Assembly: GCA_002343505.1 (NCBI GenBank)
Contig: DDQZ01000089.1
Span: 25,362 to 47,662, forward strand
Reading direction: 5' to 3'
Source of the DNA: Verrucomicrobiaceae bacterium UBA2429
Lineage (GTDB): Bacteria > Verrucomicrobiota > Verrucomicrobiia > Verrucomicrobiales > Verrucomicrobiaceae
DNA length: 22,301 nt
This document shows positions 10,662 through 18,394 of the stretch, piece by piece. A model generated the notes under the pieces. That model worked only from the letters and a program-made list of their open reading frames with translations, had not been told where the DNA came from and searched no databases. The position numbers were made by a program, and so were the translations under genes. Each line of letters starts with the position of its first letter. The stretch's first letter is position 1.

Positions 10662-12311
10662 TTAACGCACGGTCTTTTCCTTCTCCCAAAAGGCGATCTC
10701 GGTGGACACCATGAGTGCCATCGCTCCGCCGCGGTCATCGCGGCCAAGGATGGCAGTGCGGTCGAGGTAGTCGCGCAGGGAGTTCATCTTGCCCGTGCCG
10801 GTGCAGACATCCACGAGGTGACCGCCATTGCCGATGCGGCTCTTGATCGCCGTCCATGCCTTGTCCACCACCGGCTGCCATTCCGCCGTCTCCAGCCAGC
10901 CGCGCCGAAGGCCGCGCACGATGGCGAAGGTGATCATGCAGGTGCTGGTGAACTCCCGGTAGCTCTCCGGATGATCAATCACCTGGTGCCACGCTCCCGT
11001 CGGATCCTGGTGCATTCTCAAGGCGGCCATGTGAGCGCGATAGCTCCGCAGGAACGCGGCGTGCTCCGTGGACTCTGGCGGCAGCGAACTGAGGGAAAGC
11101 GAGAGGCCCAGCGCCGGGAAGCCGTTGCCGCGGCCCCAGGCGGATTCATCGAGTGGCGAATGACGGTAAATGCCATCGGCGCGCAGGCAGCGCTTTTCCA
11201 TGAAGCGCAGGTGGCGAAGGCACTGCTCGAAGTACCTTTTGTCACCGGTCAAAGCCCCGGCATCGGCCAGGATCGCGCAGCCCATGAAGACGGAGTCGCT
11301 CATCTCGCTGTGAAAGGGCATTGACTCCTTCGGCTGTCCCTGAGCGTCGAAGCCGTAATCGGCGGCTTTTTTCACAAGGGCGGTCCAGTCGGGATCGCCC
11401 GAGCGGCGGGCCAGTTCGGCAAAAACCAGGTGCCCTGAAATCGTGCCGCCGTTGCCGTTGGAGGGCATGGACTCTTTTCCACCAGTCTTGTAAGGCGCGC
11501 AGATTTTTTCCGCGTCACGCAGGGCCGCGTCGCCGCCGGTCAGCTCACCCAGCCGCATGCGGCCAACAATCGCCAGAGCGGGAATGTAGGCCACCGCGTC
11601 GAGCTTGTGTCCATGGACTTCAGCCAGCTCCGCCGCCACTCCAGTGGCGCTGCGCGCTATGCGGCGCCGCATTTCCCGCCGCGCAGGTGAGGGTTGAGCA
11701 CTGGCCGCCGCTGATGCCAGTGCTTGTTGAACCCCGGAAGGAGTAACCACGCTGCACGGGATCGTTCCCACACCGCAGGGAGCCGTCTCGCCCAAAGCCT
11801 TAGCCAATGAAGCCGCCGAGGCATCCCCCTTCGCGGCCACAAGGATCACCGCATCCGGCGCATGCATCCCGATCCAGCGCCAGAGATAGTGGGCCGCGTC
11901 GTTATCGGGCTGGTTGTAGGCATTGCCCGCAGGTGGGAAAACCATTGGCGGCACCTCGCCGCCTGCCGAATCAGGCATCACATTGGGAACCGCTGAAACC
12001 GCCAGATCCGCATTCGGCGCCTTGAGAATGGCTTTCACTGCCTCCACTGATTCCATCTTCCCGTCCATCCCTCCGACCAGCAGCACGCGATGCCTGTCAG
12101 AGTCAAAGTTCAAGCCATCAGCCGGGATGAGGCATGCGATAGTCGTGTCCGCGCGCGTCACTCCAACAGCAGACAAAATCATTCCATCAATACCGGCGGA
12201 TTCCGCCGCCTGCAGGCTGCGCACGGAGCCTGCGGATGCTAATGTCATCAAGACGGAGGCGAACAAAGACGACGTAGATTTGATCCAGGATGGAAAGTGC
12301 ATTCGTCTCAC
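10662..12311 (-). CDS. Exported GH105/GH88-type glycoside hydrolase with M14-like N-terminal domain
   Basis: The C-terminal half (about 225-545) looks like an unsaturated glycuronyl hydrolase (GH105, YteR/RhiN type), which removes the unsaturated sugar left by polysaccharide lyases. Signs are the candidate catalytic D339 in EMSDSVFMG, H384 in GIYRHS, WGRGNG (392-397) and the alpha/alpha-barrel helix pattern. An N-terminal signal peptide ends near LQAA|ES (36/37). Residues about 57-165 resemble the M14 carboxypeptidase/AstE fold: VLLVGGMDG (77-84 region) and VPNVMPD (108-114), but the zinc-binding histidines are missing. The start may be GTG 12311 (AAGGA 6 nt upstream) or ATG 12302. It follows malQ by 180 bp on the same strand. 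The hydrolase family is likely; the substrate (pectin-like or other uronic-acid glycan) is unknown. Confidence 0.8.
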   Translation of the reverse strand: MRRMHFPSWIKSTSSLFASVLMTLASAGSVRSLQAAESAGIDGMILSAVGVTRADTTIACLIPADGLNFDSDRHRVLLVGGMDGKMESVEAVKAILKAPNADLAVSAVPNVMPDSAGGEVPPMVFPPAGNAYNQPDNDAAHYLWRWIGMHAPDAVILVAAKGDASAASLAKALGETAPCGVGTIPCSVVTPSGVQQALASAAASAQPSPARREMRRRIARSATGVAAELAEVHGHKLDAVAYIPALAIVGRMRLGELTGGDAALRDAEKICAPYKTGGKESMPSNGNGGTISGHLVFAELARRSGDPDWTALVKKAADYGFDAQGQPKESMPFHSEMSDSVFMGCAILADAGALTGDKRYFEQCLRHLRFMEKRCLRADGIYRHSPLDESAWGRGNGFPALGLSLSLSSLPPESTEHAAFLRSYRAHMAALRMHQDPTGAWHQVIDHPESYREFTSTCMITFAIVRGLRRGWLETAEWQPVVDKAWTAIKSRIGNGGHLVDVCTGTGKMNSLRDYLDRTAILGRDDRGGAMALMVSTEIAFWEKEKTVR

Positions 12312-12491
12312 CTATCGTCCTTGCGAAGACGAGTCAAGCCAGGGCGCGGACCACGCGCGCCTCATGTCCACCCCTGTCAGCCTTTGGTGCCAATGCGGAA
12401 TTGATCGGCTTTGCTGCCATGCGCTGTATCCCATGCCCGTGAATTGGGGCGTAGGTGACCGAGAAGCGACTCCGAAGCGGAGGGTTGTAGA

Positions 12492-14051
12492 TCAAGCCTG
12501 GTCGGAGTCGCGGGCGCGTCCGGAGCTTTGTGTGAGGCCGCGCATTTTTTCCACGATTTCCGGGGTGAGCTGGTCCCAGGTGAAGCGCCAGCTCCAGAAA
12601 TGGGCGCCCATTTTCCCCGGTGTGTTCATGCGGGCCTCACTGCCGAGTCCGAGCAGGTCCTGCAAGGGGGTGATGGCGAGGCGCGCACGCGAACCGAGCA
12701 CGGCGTGGATGAAGTCCCAGTGGAGTTCGGAGCCGTCGGTGCCGGTGTAACCCAGGATGGTGCGGCGCTCGGCCTCGATCTGCGCGGCGGTGCGGGTGGT
12801 GTCCCCGCCCTCGCCGCTGCGGAAGAGGCCGAGGACGGTGTCGTTGTCATGCGTGCCGGTGTAGGCGACGCAGTCGTCGGGGTAGTTTTCGGGGATGTAA
12901 TCCTGCGCCAGGGTGTCGGCACCGAAGGCGAACTGCATGACTTTCATTCCTGGAAAGCCGTGCCGCTCGCGCAGGGCGGTGACATCCGGCGTGATGATGC
13001 CAAGGTCCTCGGCGATGACGGGCAGCTCGGCGCCAAGGCCGCGCTTGAGCGCCTCGAAGAGCGCGTCTCCCGGCGCCTCGACCCAGCGGCCATTCACGGC
13101 GGTGGGCTCGCCGGCGGGAATCTCCCAGTAGGCGGCAAAGCCGCGGAAGTGGTCTATCCGCACGATGTCCACCATTTCCAGAGTCTTGCGCAGACGGGCC
13201 TGCCACCAGGCGAAGTCTTCGGCCTGATGGGAGGGCCAGCGGTAGAGCGGGTTCCCCCAGCGCTGACCGGTGGCGCTGAAGTAATCGGGCGGCACGCCCG
13301 CGACGACGAGGGGCGCGCCGTTTTCATCCAGCTCGAAGAGCTCCGGCCGCGCCCACACGTCCGCGCTGTCGTGCGCGGTGAAGATGGGGATGTCGCCGAT
13401 GAGGGAGATGCCCAACTCCAGCGCGCGGGCGCGCACTTTGCGCCACTGCCGGTGGAAGAAAAACTGCAGCGCCCTCACCTCGTCGGTCTCCCGGCGCAGT
13501 TCCTTGCCGGCCTGCTCCAGGGCTGCCTGACTCCGGCGGCGGACTTCCTCCGGCCACTCATGCCACGGCAGCCCGCCATGCCGGACCTTCAAGGCGATGA
13601 AGATGGCGTAATCGTCGAGCCAGGAGGACTCGCTCTCGCAGAAGGCTTCGAAGGCGCGCCTGACCAGGGGGCTGCGCGCGCATTGTTTGAGGAAGCGGCC
13701 AGCCGCTGTCTTGAGCAGGTCGTTGCGCGCGTCCTCCACCTCGGTGAAAAGCACCTGCTCCTCCGGGAAGTGCGGCAGTCCGGCGACTTCGCCCGGAGTC
13801 AGCACGCCGTCCATGATGAGGGAGTCGAAGGAAATGAGCAGGGGATTGCCGGCAAAACTGGACAGGCTCTGGTAGGGCGAGGCGCCGTAGCCCGTGGGGC
13901 CGAGCGGCAGCATCTGCCAGAGCCGCTGCCCCATGCGGGCCAGTTCCTCAAGCCAGCGCAGAGCCTCCGGCCCGATCTCGCCGATGCCGTGCCTGCCTGG
14001 CAGGGAGGTGGGATGCAGGAGGATGCCGCTGGAGCGTGGGATGCGAAACAT
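12492..14051 (-). CDS. malQ: 4-alpha-glucanotransferase (amylomaltase, GH77)
   Basis: MalQ moves alpha-1,4-glucan chains between maltodextrins, serving maltose/glycogen or starch metabolism in the cytosol. The 519-residue product is the short bacterial type without long N-terminal extensions. The N-terminus RSSGILLHPTSLPG and WQMLPLGPTGYGASPYQ are classical. The catalytic set is present: nucleophile D300 in IVRIDHFRG, acid/base E348 in IAEDLGIITP, and D402 in TGTHDNDT. GDIPIF (219-224) and WGNPLY (265-270) are family blocks. ATG 14051 follows a CTCAGCCCCC leader without a Shine-Dalgarno. panB lies 120 bp upstream on the same strand and the GH105 gene downstream; no other mal genes are visible. 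Very secure. Confidence 0.97.
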   Translation of the reverse strand: MFRIPRSSGILLHPTSLPGRHGIGEIGPEALRWLEELARMGQRLWQMLPLGPTGYGASPYQSLSSFAGNPLLISFDSLIMDGVLTPGEVAGLPHFPEEQVLFTEVEDARNDLLKTAAGRFLKQCARSPLVRRAFEAFCESESSWLDDYAIFIALKVRHGGLPWHEWPEEVRRRSQAALEQAGKELRRETDEVRALQFFFHRQWRKVRARALELGISLIGDIPIFTAHDSADVWARPELFELDENGAPLVVAGVPPDYFSATGQRWGNPLYRWPSHQAEDFAWWQARLRKTLEMVDIVRIDHFRGFAAYWEIPAGEPTAVNGRWVEAPGDALFEALKRGLGAELPVIAEDLGIITPDVTALRERHGFPGMKVMQFAFGADTLAQDYIPENYPDDCVAYTGTHDNDTVLGLFRSGEGGDTTRTAAQIEAERRTILGYTGTDGSELHWDFIHAVLGSRARLAITPLQDLLGLGSEARMNTPGKMGAHFWSWRFTWDQLTPEIVEKMRGLTQSSGRARDSDQA

Positions 14052-14171
14052 GGGGGCTGAGGAATAAGATGGAAGGAGGCGAGTGAAAGGAAAAAAGCGG
14101 CCGGCACTGCCTGAGCACCAACCATGCCCGGAGTGTTCAGAATGAGACGCTGGCGCGCTTCATCCCGCCGG

Positions 14172-14951
14172 TCAGCCGTGTTTTTCCCCCGACGGTTCCC
14201 GGCACGAGCGCACAAACTCGCGCGCGGCGCGACTGCACTCGGCTGCGATGTCGGCTCGGGCTTTGGCAAAGGGCGGGCGGAACCAGGGGAAGGCGCCGAT
14301 GAGGTCGTGGGTGACGAGCACCTGGCCGTCTGTCGCCGGCCCCGCGCCGATGCCTATGGTGCTGGCGCTCACCTGGCGGGTGATCACCGCGGCGGCATCG
14401 TGCATCATGCTTTCAAGGACGATGGCGCAGGCTCCGGCATCGTCGAGCGCGCGCGCGTCGGCCAGAAGGCGGGCGGCATCCTCAGGGGTGCGGCCCTTTT
14501 TTTTGTAGCCGCCCTCCTCGCGCACGCTCTGCGGCAGCATGCCGATGTGGCCGACAAAGGGGATGCCGGCCTGAATGATGGCCCGCGCCTGGGGAACGAA
14601 GTCAGCGCCACCTTCGAGCTTCACCGCGTCCGCTCCAGCCTCGACGAGGCGGCGGGCGTTCTGTGCGGCCACGCCGGGCGTGCGGTAGGAGTGGTAAGGC
14701 AGGTCTCCGATCACTGGAGCGCGGACGACGCCGCGGCGCACGGCCGCGAGATGGTGGAGCATCATTTCCATGGTGACTCCGGTGGTGTCGGGCAGCCCAT
14801 GCACGACCATGCCAAGAGAGTCCCCGACCAGGATGAGGTCCACGCCGGCCTCGTCGAGCAGGCGCGCCAGGGGATAATCATAGGCGGTGAGGACGGCGAG
14901 CGGCGGGCCGTCTTTTTTTCGGTGTGGAAGATCCTGGAGGGAAGTCAGCAT
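14172..14951 (-). CDS. panB: 3-methyl-2-oxobutanoate hydroxymethyltransferase
   Basis: PanB adds a hydroxymethyl group from methylene-tetrahydrofolate to alpha-ketoisovalerate to make ketopantoate, the first committed step to pantothenate. The 259-residue product is of normal length. The metal-binding D44 (LVGDSLGMVVHG) and D83 (GDLPYHSY), K111 and E113 (AVKLEGG), HIGMLPQ (135-141) and catalytic E180 (IVLESM) are all present, as is the GIGAGPATDGQ block (200-210). ATG 14951 has a CCCTCCATC leader, no Shine-Dalgarno. It stands downstream of the barrel-protein gene, separated by a terminator, and upstream of malQ. panC and panD are not in the window; coaX is. Very secure. Confidence 0.97.
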   Translation of the reverse strand: MLTSLQDLPHRKKDGPPLAVLTAYDYPLARLLDEAGVDLILVGDSLGMVVHGLPDTTGVTMEMMLHHLAAVRRGVVRAPVIGDLPYHSYRTPGVAAQNARRLVEAGADAVKLEGGADFVPQARAIIQAGIPFVGHIGMLPQSVREEGGYKKKGRTPEDAARLLADARALDDAGACAIVLESMMHDAAAVITRQVSASTIGIGAGPATDGQVLVTHDLIGAFPWFRPPFAKARADIAAECSRAAREFVRSCREPSGEKHG

Positions 14952-14999
14952 GATGGAGGGAACGGGCGCAGTCTGCCGTCATCGCAGCGTGATGACAGC

Positions 15000-15025
15000 A
15001 AAAAAGCGCCCTGTCACCAGGACGC
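15000..15025 (-). terminator. Intrinsic terminator of the barrel-protein gene
   Basis: On the minus strand GCGTCCTG (15025-15018) pairs with CAGGGCGC (15013-15006) over 8 bp with one G-U pair and a GTGA loop, followed by TTTTTT (15005-15000). It lies about 40 bp after the stop of the 15064-15984 gene and before panB. The plus-strand side also has a CCTTTTT tail but a C-A mismatch. Confidence 0.85.
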
Positions 15026-15063
15026 CTTTTTGTGTCTTGAGCGCGGGAGAAAAATGACGCGGC

Positions 15064-15984
15064 TCACCAGCGGAGACGACCGCCGGCGCGCAGCACGCGG
15101 CTTTCATTGCCGATGTCGAAGCCGATGTTCAAGTCAAACTGCGGCATGACGCGGAAATAACCGGCGAGATCCCAGATGCGGTTGTCGAAATCACTGGTGC
15201 TGGTGACGGTGACGCCGGTCTGAAGCTCAAGCCAGTCCACCATCTGGTAGCGCAGGCTCGGGCGGATGTAGATGCCCGCCTCGGTGAAGCTGTAATTCCG
15301 GTTGGCGCCGTCAAAGTTCGCGTACACAAAGCCCGCCTCGCCGACAAAGTGAAAGTTCGGCTTGATGGCCATGAACAAGCCGCCGCCGATGGTGATGGTG
15401 GACAGGCTGTAATCCGCGTCCTTGACGCCCCTGACGGTCTTGTTGCCGCTGCCGCTGGTCCAGTTCACGCTGCCTTTGAGGAAAAACATGGCCGGGAGTT
15501 TCAGCACCAGAGTTCCGCCCAGACCGTGGCTTCCATTGTAGTCGCCGCCTTTCGGATCGAGATAGCGGTAGCCGACCTCAAGGTATTGATAGTTCAGCAT
15601 GCTGCCCTCGGCGCTTTCCTGGATGCTGCCCCAGGTGTTTGTGGGCGTGGGTTGCTGAAAGCCATAAGGCGATGGCGGCGGAGGCACTGGCTCCATCATC
15701 GTGGGACCGGCATATGAGGAACCCAGCGAAGGTGGCGGGAGTGTGGGGGACATGCCGGGATAGGCATTTGAAGCCGGGGCACCATAGGCGGCAGGGGGAG
15801 GCGGGGCACTGTAGGTTGAAGGCGGCGCTCCGTAGTTGGGCGGAGGCGCGCTGTAATTCACCGGTGGATAGGTGGGAGGCGGAGTCAGGCCTGCGCCAGC
15901 CGGAGGATAGCCATAATTCTGCGCCAAAAGCACTGGAGTGGTCAGTGCAAAGGAGACGAGAGAGCAAAGCACGCTGGATTTCAT
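15064..15984 (-). CDS. Outer-membrane beta-barrel protein with Pro/Tyr-rich N-terminal region
   Basis: No named family is recognised. The 306-residue product has a signal peptide cleaved near LLA|Q (21/22). Residues about 25-112 are low complexity, with repeated PPP, YGAP, NYSAPPP and TYSAPPP units rich in P, Y, A, S and G. Residues about 130-306 show alternating polar and hydrophobic strands with aromatic girdles (YLEVGYRYLDP, FHFVGEAGFVYANFDG, WDLAGYFRVMPQFDLNIGFDIG) and end in the sequence RLRW. A terminal aromatic residue is typical of proteins inserted by the BAM machinery, and the length suits an eight-strand barrel. The Pro/Tyr segment could face the periplasm or cell surface. The gene stands alone: its own terminator follows, and inverted repeats precede it. 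Location is well supported, function open. Confidence 0.8.
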   Translation of the reverse strand: MKSSVLCSLVSFALTTPVLLAQNYGYPPAGAGLTPPPTYPPVNYSAPPPNYGAPPSTYSAPPPPAAYGAPASNAYPGMSPTLPPPSLGSSYAGPTMMEPVPPPPSPYGFQQPTPTNTWGSIQESAEGSMLNYQYLEVGYRYLDPKGGDYNGSHGLGGTLVLKLPAMFFLKGSVNWTSGSGNKTVRGVKDADYSLSTITIGGGLFMAIKPNFHFVGEAGFVYANFDGANRNYSFTEAGIYIRPSLRYQMVDWLELQTGVTVTSTSDFDNRIWDLAGYFRVMPQFDLNIGFDIGNESRVLRAGGRLRW

Positions 15985-15993
15985 GAATGTGCT

Positions 15994-16018
15994 GATTATT
16001 TGGATTTGTTAAATAATC
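15994..16018 (-). promoter_or_regulatory. Inverted repeat and weak promoter before the barrel-protein gene
   Basis: GATTATTT (15994-16001) and AAATAATC (16011-16018) are perfect 8-bp arms with a 9-bp spacer, ending 9 bp before the ATG. On the minus strand TTGCTG (16040-16035) followed 16-17 bp later by GATTAT/ATTATT could be a -35/-10 pair; the -10 overlaps the distal arm. The repeat may be an operator or a 5' mRNA hairpin. Confidence 0.4.
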
Positions 16019-16046
16019 TTGCAAAGCCAGAAAACAGCAAGTTTTT

Positions 16047-16093
16047 TCTGAAATTGTTGTGATTTCAGACCTTCGAGTGATTCAAATCACTCG
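16047..16093. other. Two palindromes at the end of recJ
   Basis: CGAGTGATT (16074-16082) and AATCACTCG (16085-16093) are perfect 9-bp arms with a 2-bp centre, overlapping the recJ stop codon. TCTGAAAT (16047-16054) and ATTTCAGA (16062-16069) form a second 8-bp palindrome just downstream. Neither has a T run on the minus strand, so they are more likely 3'-end stabilising structures or protein sites than standard terminators. Confidence 0.5.
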
Positions 16094-17817
16094 CCACCGC
16101 TGGATTTCACGGCTTCCAACGTCAACTGCCACTGCTCCTCCCCACGCCAGGTGTTTCGCTGGAGACGCATGGCCAGGTCCCAGGGCGGTTTGGGCAGGTT
16201 GCCCGCAGGCGCGTTAAACCAGCGCGCCTCCATGGAGGCTCCATCCTGGGTCAGCATGACTCGAAGGTGCTTTTCCTTCATCCAGCGGCCGGGCAGGCGC
16301 GGGGTCACTCCCCGGCATAGGAAGACCGGCTCCGGGTTGCGCTGGCCGAAGGGTTCGAGCAGGCGGTAGTATTCGAGGAAATCCAGGCTCAGATCACGCA
16401 GACGCACTTCGGCGTCGAACTCTAGAACCGGAGCGGGCGCGTCGGGTCCGAGGACATTTCTGGCCGCCTCGCAGAATCGCTTTCGGAAGATGTCGAGCTT
16501 GTCTTCCAGCACCGAAAAACCCGCCGCCATCGCATGACCTCCGCCGCGCTCAATGTGCTCGCGGCAGTAGTCTATGGCCTCGACGAGCGAAAAGCCCGGG
16601 ATGCTGCGCCCGCTGCCCTTGCCCATGCCGTTTTCATCAAAGGAAAATAGAATGGTCGGGCGGTGGACGATGCGCGAGATGCGGGACGCCACAATGCCGA
16701 CGACTCCAGGGTGCCAGTTGCGCGAGCCTAGAACGATGGCGGGCACCTCGTCGAGGCTGCCCATTTCCAGCACCATGCGCTCCGCCTCATTGAAGACCTC
16801 CAACTCCACCGCCTGGCGGTCGCGATTGTGGCTCTCCAGCAGGGCGGCGTATTCGTTGGCGATCTCGGGATCCTCGGCCAGAAGGAGCTGCAAGGCGGTG
16901 GCGGCTGTGTCAAGACGACCCGCGGCATTCAGACGCGGACCGAGACGGAAACCGACATGATGGGTCTGAATAAAACCATCCACTCCAGCGGACTGCTTCA
17001 AGGCGCGCAGACCGATGCGCTGCGTCTCCGCAAGCGCCTCCAGGCCGCGACGGACGAGAAGCCGGTTTTCATCCACCAACGGCACGAGATCCGCCACGGT
17101 GCCGAGGGCGACAAGATCGAGCGCTTCTTTCAAGTCGAAACTCTCCACGCGGCGGGTCTTGAGCAAGGCGTGGGCAACCTTAAAGACCAAGCCTGCCGTG
17201 CAAAAGTAGTGATAGTCGTGGCCCAGCTTCGGATTGACCAAAGCCGCACATGGAGGACGGCCAAAAGGAGACAGCTCATGGTGGTCCACGATCACGCAGT
17301 CCACGCCCTGCTCGCGCAGCCAGGCGAGCTCGTTGATGGAGGTGGTGCCGCAGTCGAGGGCGATGAGGAGGTCCGGCTTGCCGAACTCCTCGAACAGGCG
17401 CGCGAATCCGTCGAGGCTGAGTCCATAGCCCTCCTCCATGCGCGAGGGCAGGAAGAGATGCGTGTCGAGACCGTATGCCTTCAAGGTGAGGTGCATCAGC
17501 GCCATGGAGGTGACGCCGTCCACATCATAGTCGCCGTAAAGAGCCACACGCTGCTTTTCATCCACCGCGCGAAGGATGCGCTCGACGGCGAGGCTCATCT
17601 CGGGCAGGCGGCAGGGATCGGACAGGCTGGCGAGCTTTGGCACCAGGAAATCGCGGATCATGTCCGGCGTGGTCACACCGCGCTGCATGAGCAGGGTGGC
17701 GATCAGCGGCGGCATGCCCGTGTCCATTGCCAGCTCGGCAGCCCCCTCCGGCACGGGCTTGAGCAGCCAGCGCGGAGCGGGGGTGTTTGGCAGGGGCTTT
17801 TCAGAGGCGAGCGCCAT
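16087..17817 (-). CDS. recJ: Single-strand-DNA-specific exonuclease RecJ
   Basis: RecJ degrades single-stranded DNA 5' to 3' in recombination, mismatch and base-excision repair. The 576-residue product is the usual size. The DHH phosphoesterase core carries motif I D96, D98 and D100 (YGDYDVDG), motif II D155 (ALDCGTT) and motif III DHH at 178-180 (IVDHHELS). The DHHA1 domain has the GRSIPGFSLVEAI and ERGGGHAMAAGFSV block, and an OB fold occupies the C-terminus (about 470-570). It is one of few genes here with a strong Shine-Dalgarno: AAGGAGGT at 17837-17830, but 12 nt from the ATG, which is long. It is divergent from the DUF3592 gene by 66 bp. Very secure. Confidence 0.97.
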   Translation of the reverse strand: MALASEKPLPNTPAPRWLLKPVPEGAAELAMDTGMPPLIATLLMQRGVTTPDMIRDFLVPKLASLSDPCRLPEMSLAVERILRAVDEKQRVALYGDYDVDGVTSMALMHLTLKAYGLDTHLFLPSRMEEGYGLSLDGFARLFEEFGKPDLLIALDCGTTSINELAWLREQGVDCVIVDHHELSPFGRPPCAALVNPKLGHDYHYFCTAGLVFKVAHALLKTRRVESFDLKEALDLVALGTVADLVPLVDENRLLVRRGLEALAETQRIGLRALKQSAGVDGFIQTHHVGFRLGPRLNAAGRLDTAATALQLLLAEDPEIANEYAALLESHNRDRQAVELEVFNEAERMVLEMGSLDEVPAIVLGSRNWHPGVVGIVASRISRIVHRPTILFSFDENGMGKGSGRSIPGFSLVEAIDYCREHIERGGGHAMAAGFSVLEDKLDIFRKRFCEAARNVLGPDAPAPVLEFDAEVRLRDLSLDFLEYYRLLEPFGQRNPEPVFLCRGVTPRLPGRWMKEKHLRVMLTQDGASMEARWFNAPAGNLPKPPWDLAMRLQRNTWRGEEQWQLTLEAVKSSGGE

Positions 17818-17829
17818 GGATCAAGTGCA

Positions 17830-17837
17830 ACCTCCTT
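17830..17837 (-). promoter_or_regulatory. Perfect Shine-Dalgarno of recJ with long spacing
   Basis: AAGGAGGT on the minus strand is fully complementary to the usual 16S tail and stands 12 nt before the recJ ATG. No in-frame alternative start lies nearer. It stands out because most starts in the window have no such motif. Confidence 0.65.
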
Positions 17838-17883
17838 GTATGCAGCAGGCTCGTAGGCTAGTCAAAGCATCCCTCCCCCTTTC

Positions 17884-18390
17884 ATGTCCTCCTCTGCTGA
17901 ATCCACACTCGCAGGCCGCGTCTGGCTGGCCTGCATGGGCCTGTTCATCGCCGCGGCCGGCCTGCTCTTTACCTGGGTGCTCTGGACCTCCTGGCAGCGC
18001 GCCGAGGAAACGCGCCGCTGGACTCCCCTGCCCTGCCGCATCGTCTCCGCGCGCGTCGTTTCAGAGAAACCCACGCCCAACTCGAACCCCGCGCACAAAA
18101 CCGAAATTCGCTACGAATACACCTTCCAAGGCAAGCCGCGCACCGGCACCCGCATCAAGCGCGTGGACGCCGCCAGCCAGCATGAGGAAAGGGCACGCCA
18201 AAAGCTCGAAGCCTGGCCCGTCGGCACCGAGGCCACTTGCTTTGTGAATCCGGCCGCCCCGGATGAGGCGGTGCTCAAGCACGACACCCGCGCCGCGCTT
18301 TACTCCATCTGGTTCCCGCTGCTCTTCGTCTTCGGCGGCTTCGGCATGGCCTGGAACGCGCTACGCGCAGGACGCCGAAGCGCAGCATGA
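17884..18390 (+). CDS. Small membrane protein, DUF3592-type
   Basis: The function is unknown. The 168-residue product has a first membrane helix at about 13-35 (VWLACMGLFIAAAGLLFTWVLW), a soluble mostly beta region at about 40-135, and a second helix at about 138-158 (YSIWFPLLFVFGGFGMAWNAL), with a basic tail. The middle segment, with PCRIVSARVV, IRYEYTFQGKPRTGTRIKR and GTEATCFVNPAAPDEAVL, follows the DUF3592 pattern (a strand pair ending in a YNPxxP-like motif). The two helices place the middle outside the cytoplasm. ATG 17884 has a CTCCCCCTTTC leader. It is the only plus-strand gene between recJ and pheT and its stop lies 4 bp from that of convergent pheT. The family call is probable, not certain. 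Confidence 0.8.
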   Translation: MSSSAESTLAGRVWLACMGLFIAAAGLLFTWVLWTSWQRAEETRRWTPLPCRIVSARVVSEKPTPNSNPAHKTEIRYEYTFQGKPRTGTRIKRVDAASQHEERARQKLEAWPVGTEATCFVNPAAPDEAVLKHDTRAALYSIWFPLLFVFGGFGMAWNALRAGRRSAA

Positions 18391-18394
18391 CAAG

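Noticed and set aside
12312..12491. Terminator after malQ or a small gene in this gap
   Set aside because: Only a 5-bp stem (CTCCG/CGGAG) with no T run is seen, and no coding frame with plausible features.
12528..14060. Open frame of 510 codons on the plus strand opposite malQ
   Set aside because: It is antisense to an unmistakable malQ with all catalytic residues, and its translation is low-complexity A/G/E/R typical of a GC-rich shadow frame.
14052..14171. Terminator between panB and malQ
   Set aside because: There is a T run on the minus strand (14098-14093), but no convincing stem directly before it.
14124..15149. Open frame of 341 codons on the plus strand opposite panB
   Set aside because: It is antisense to intact panB and crosses a terminator; no recognisable motifs.
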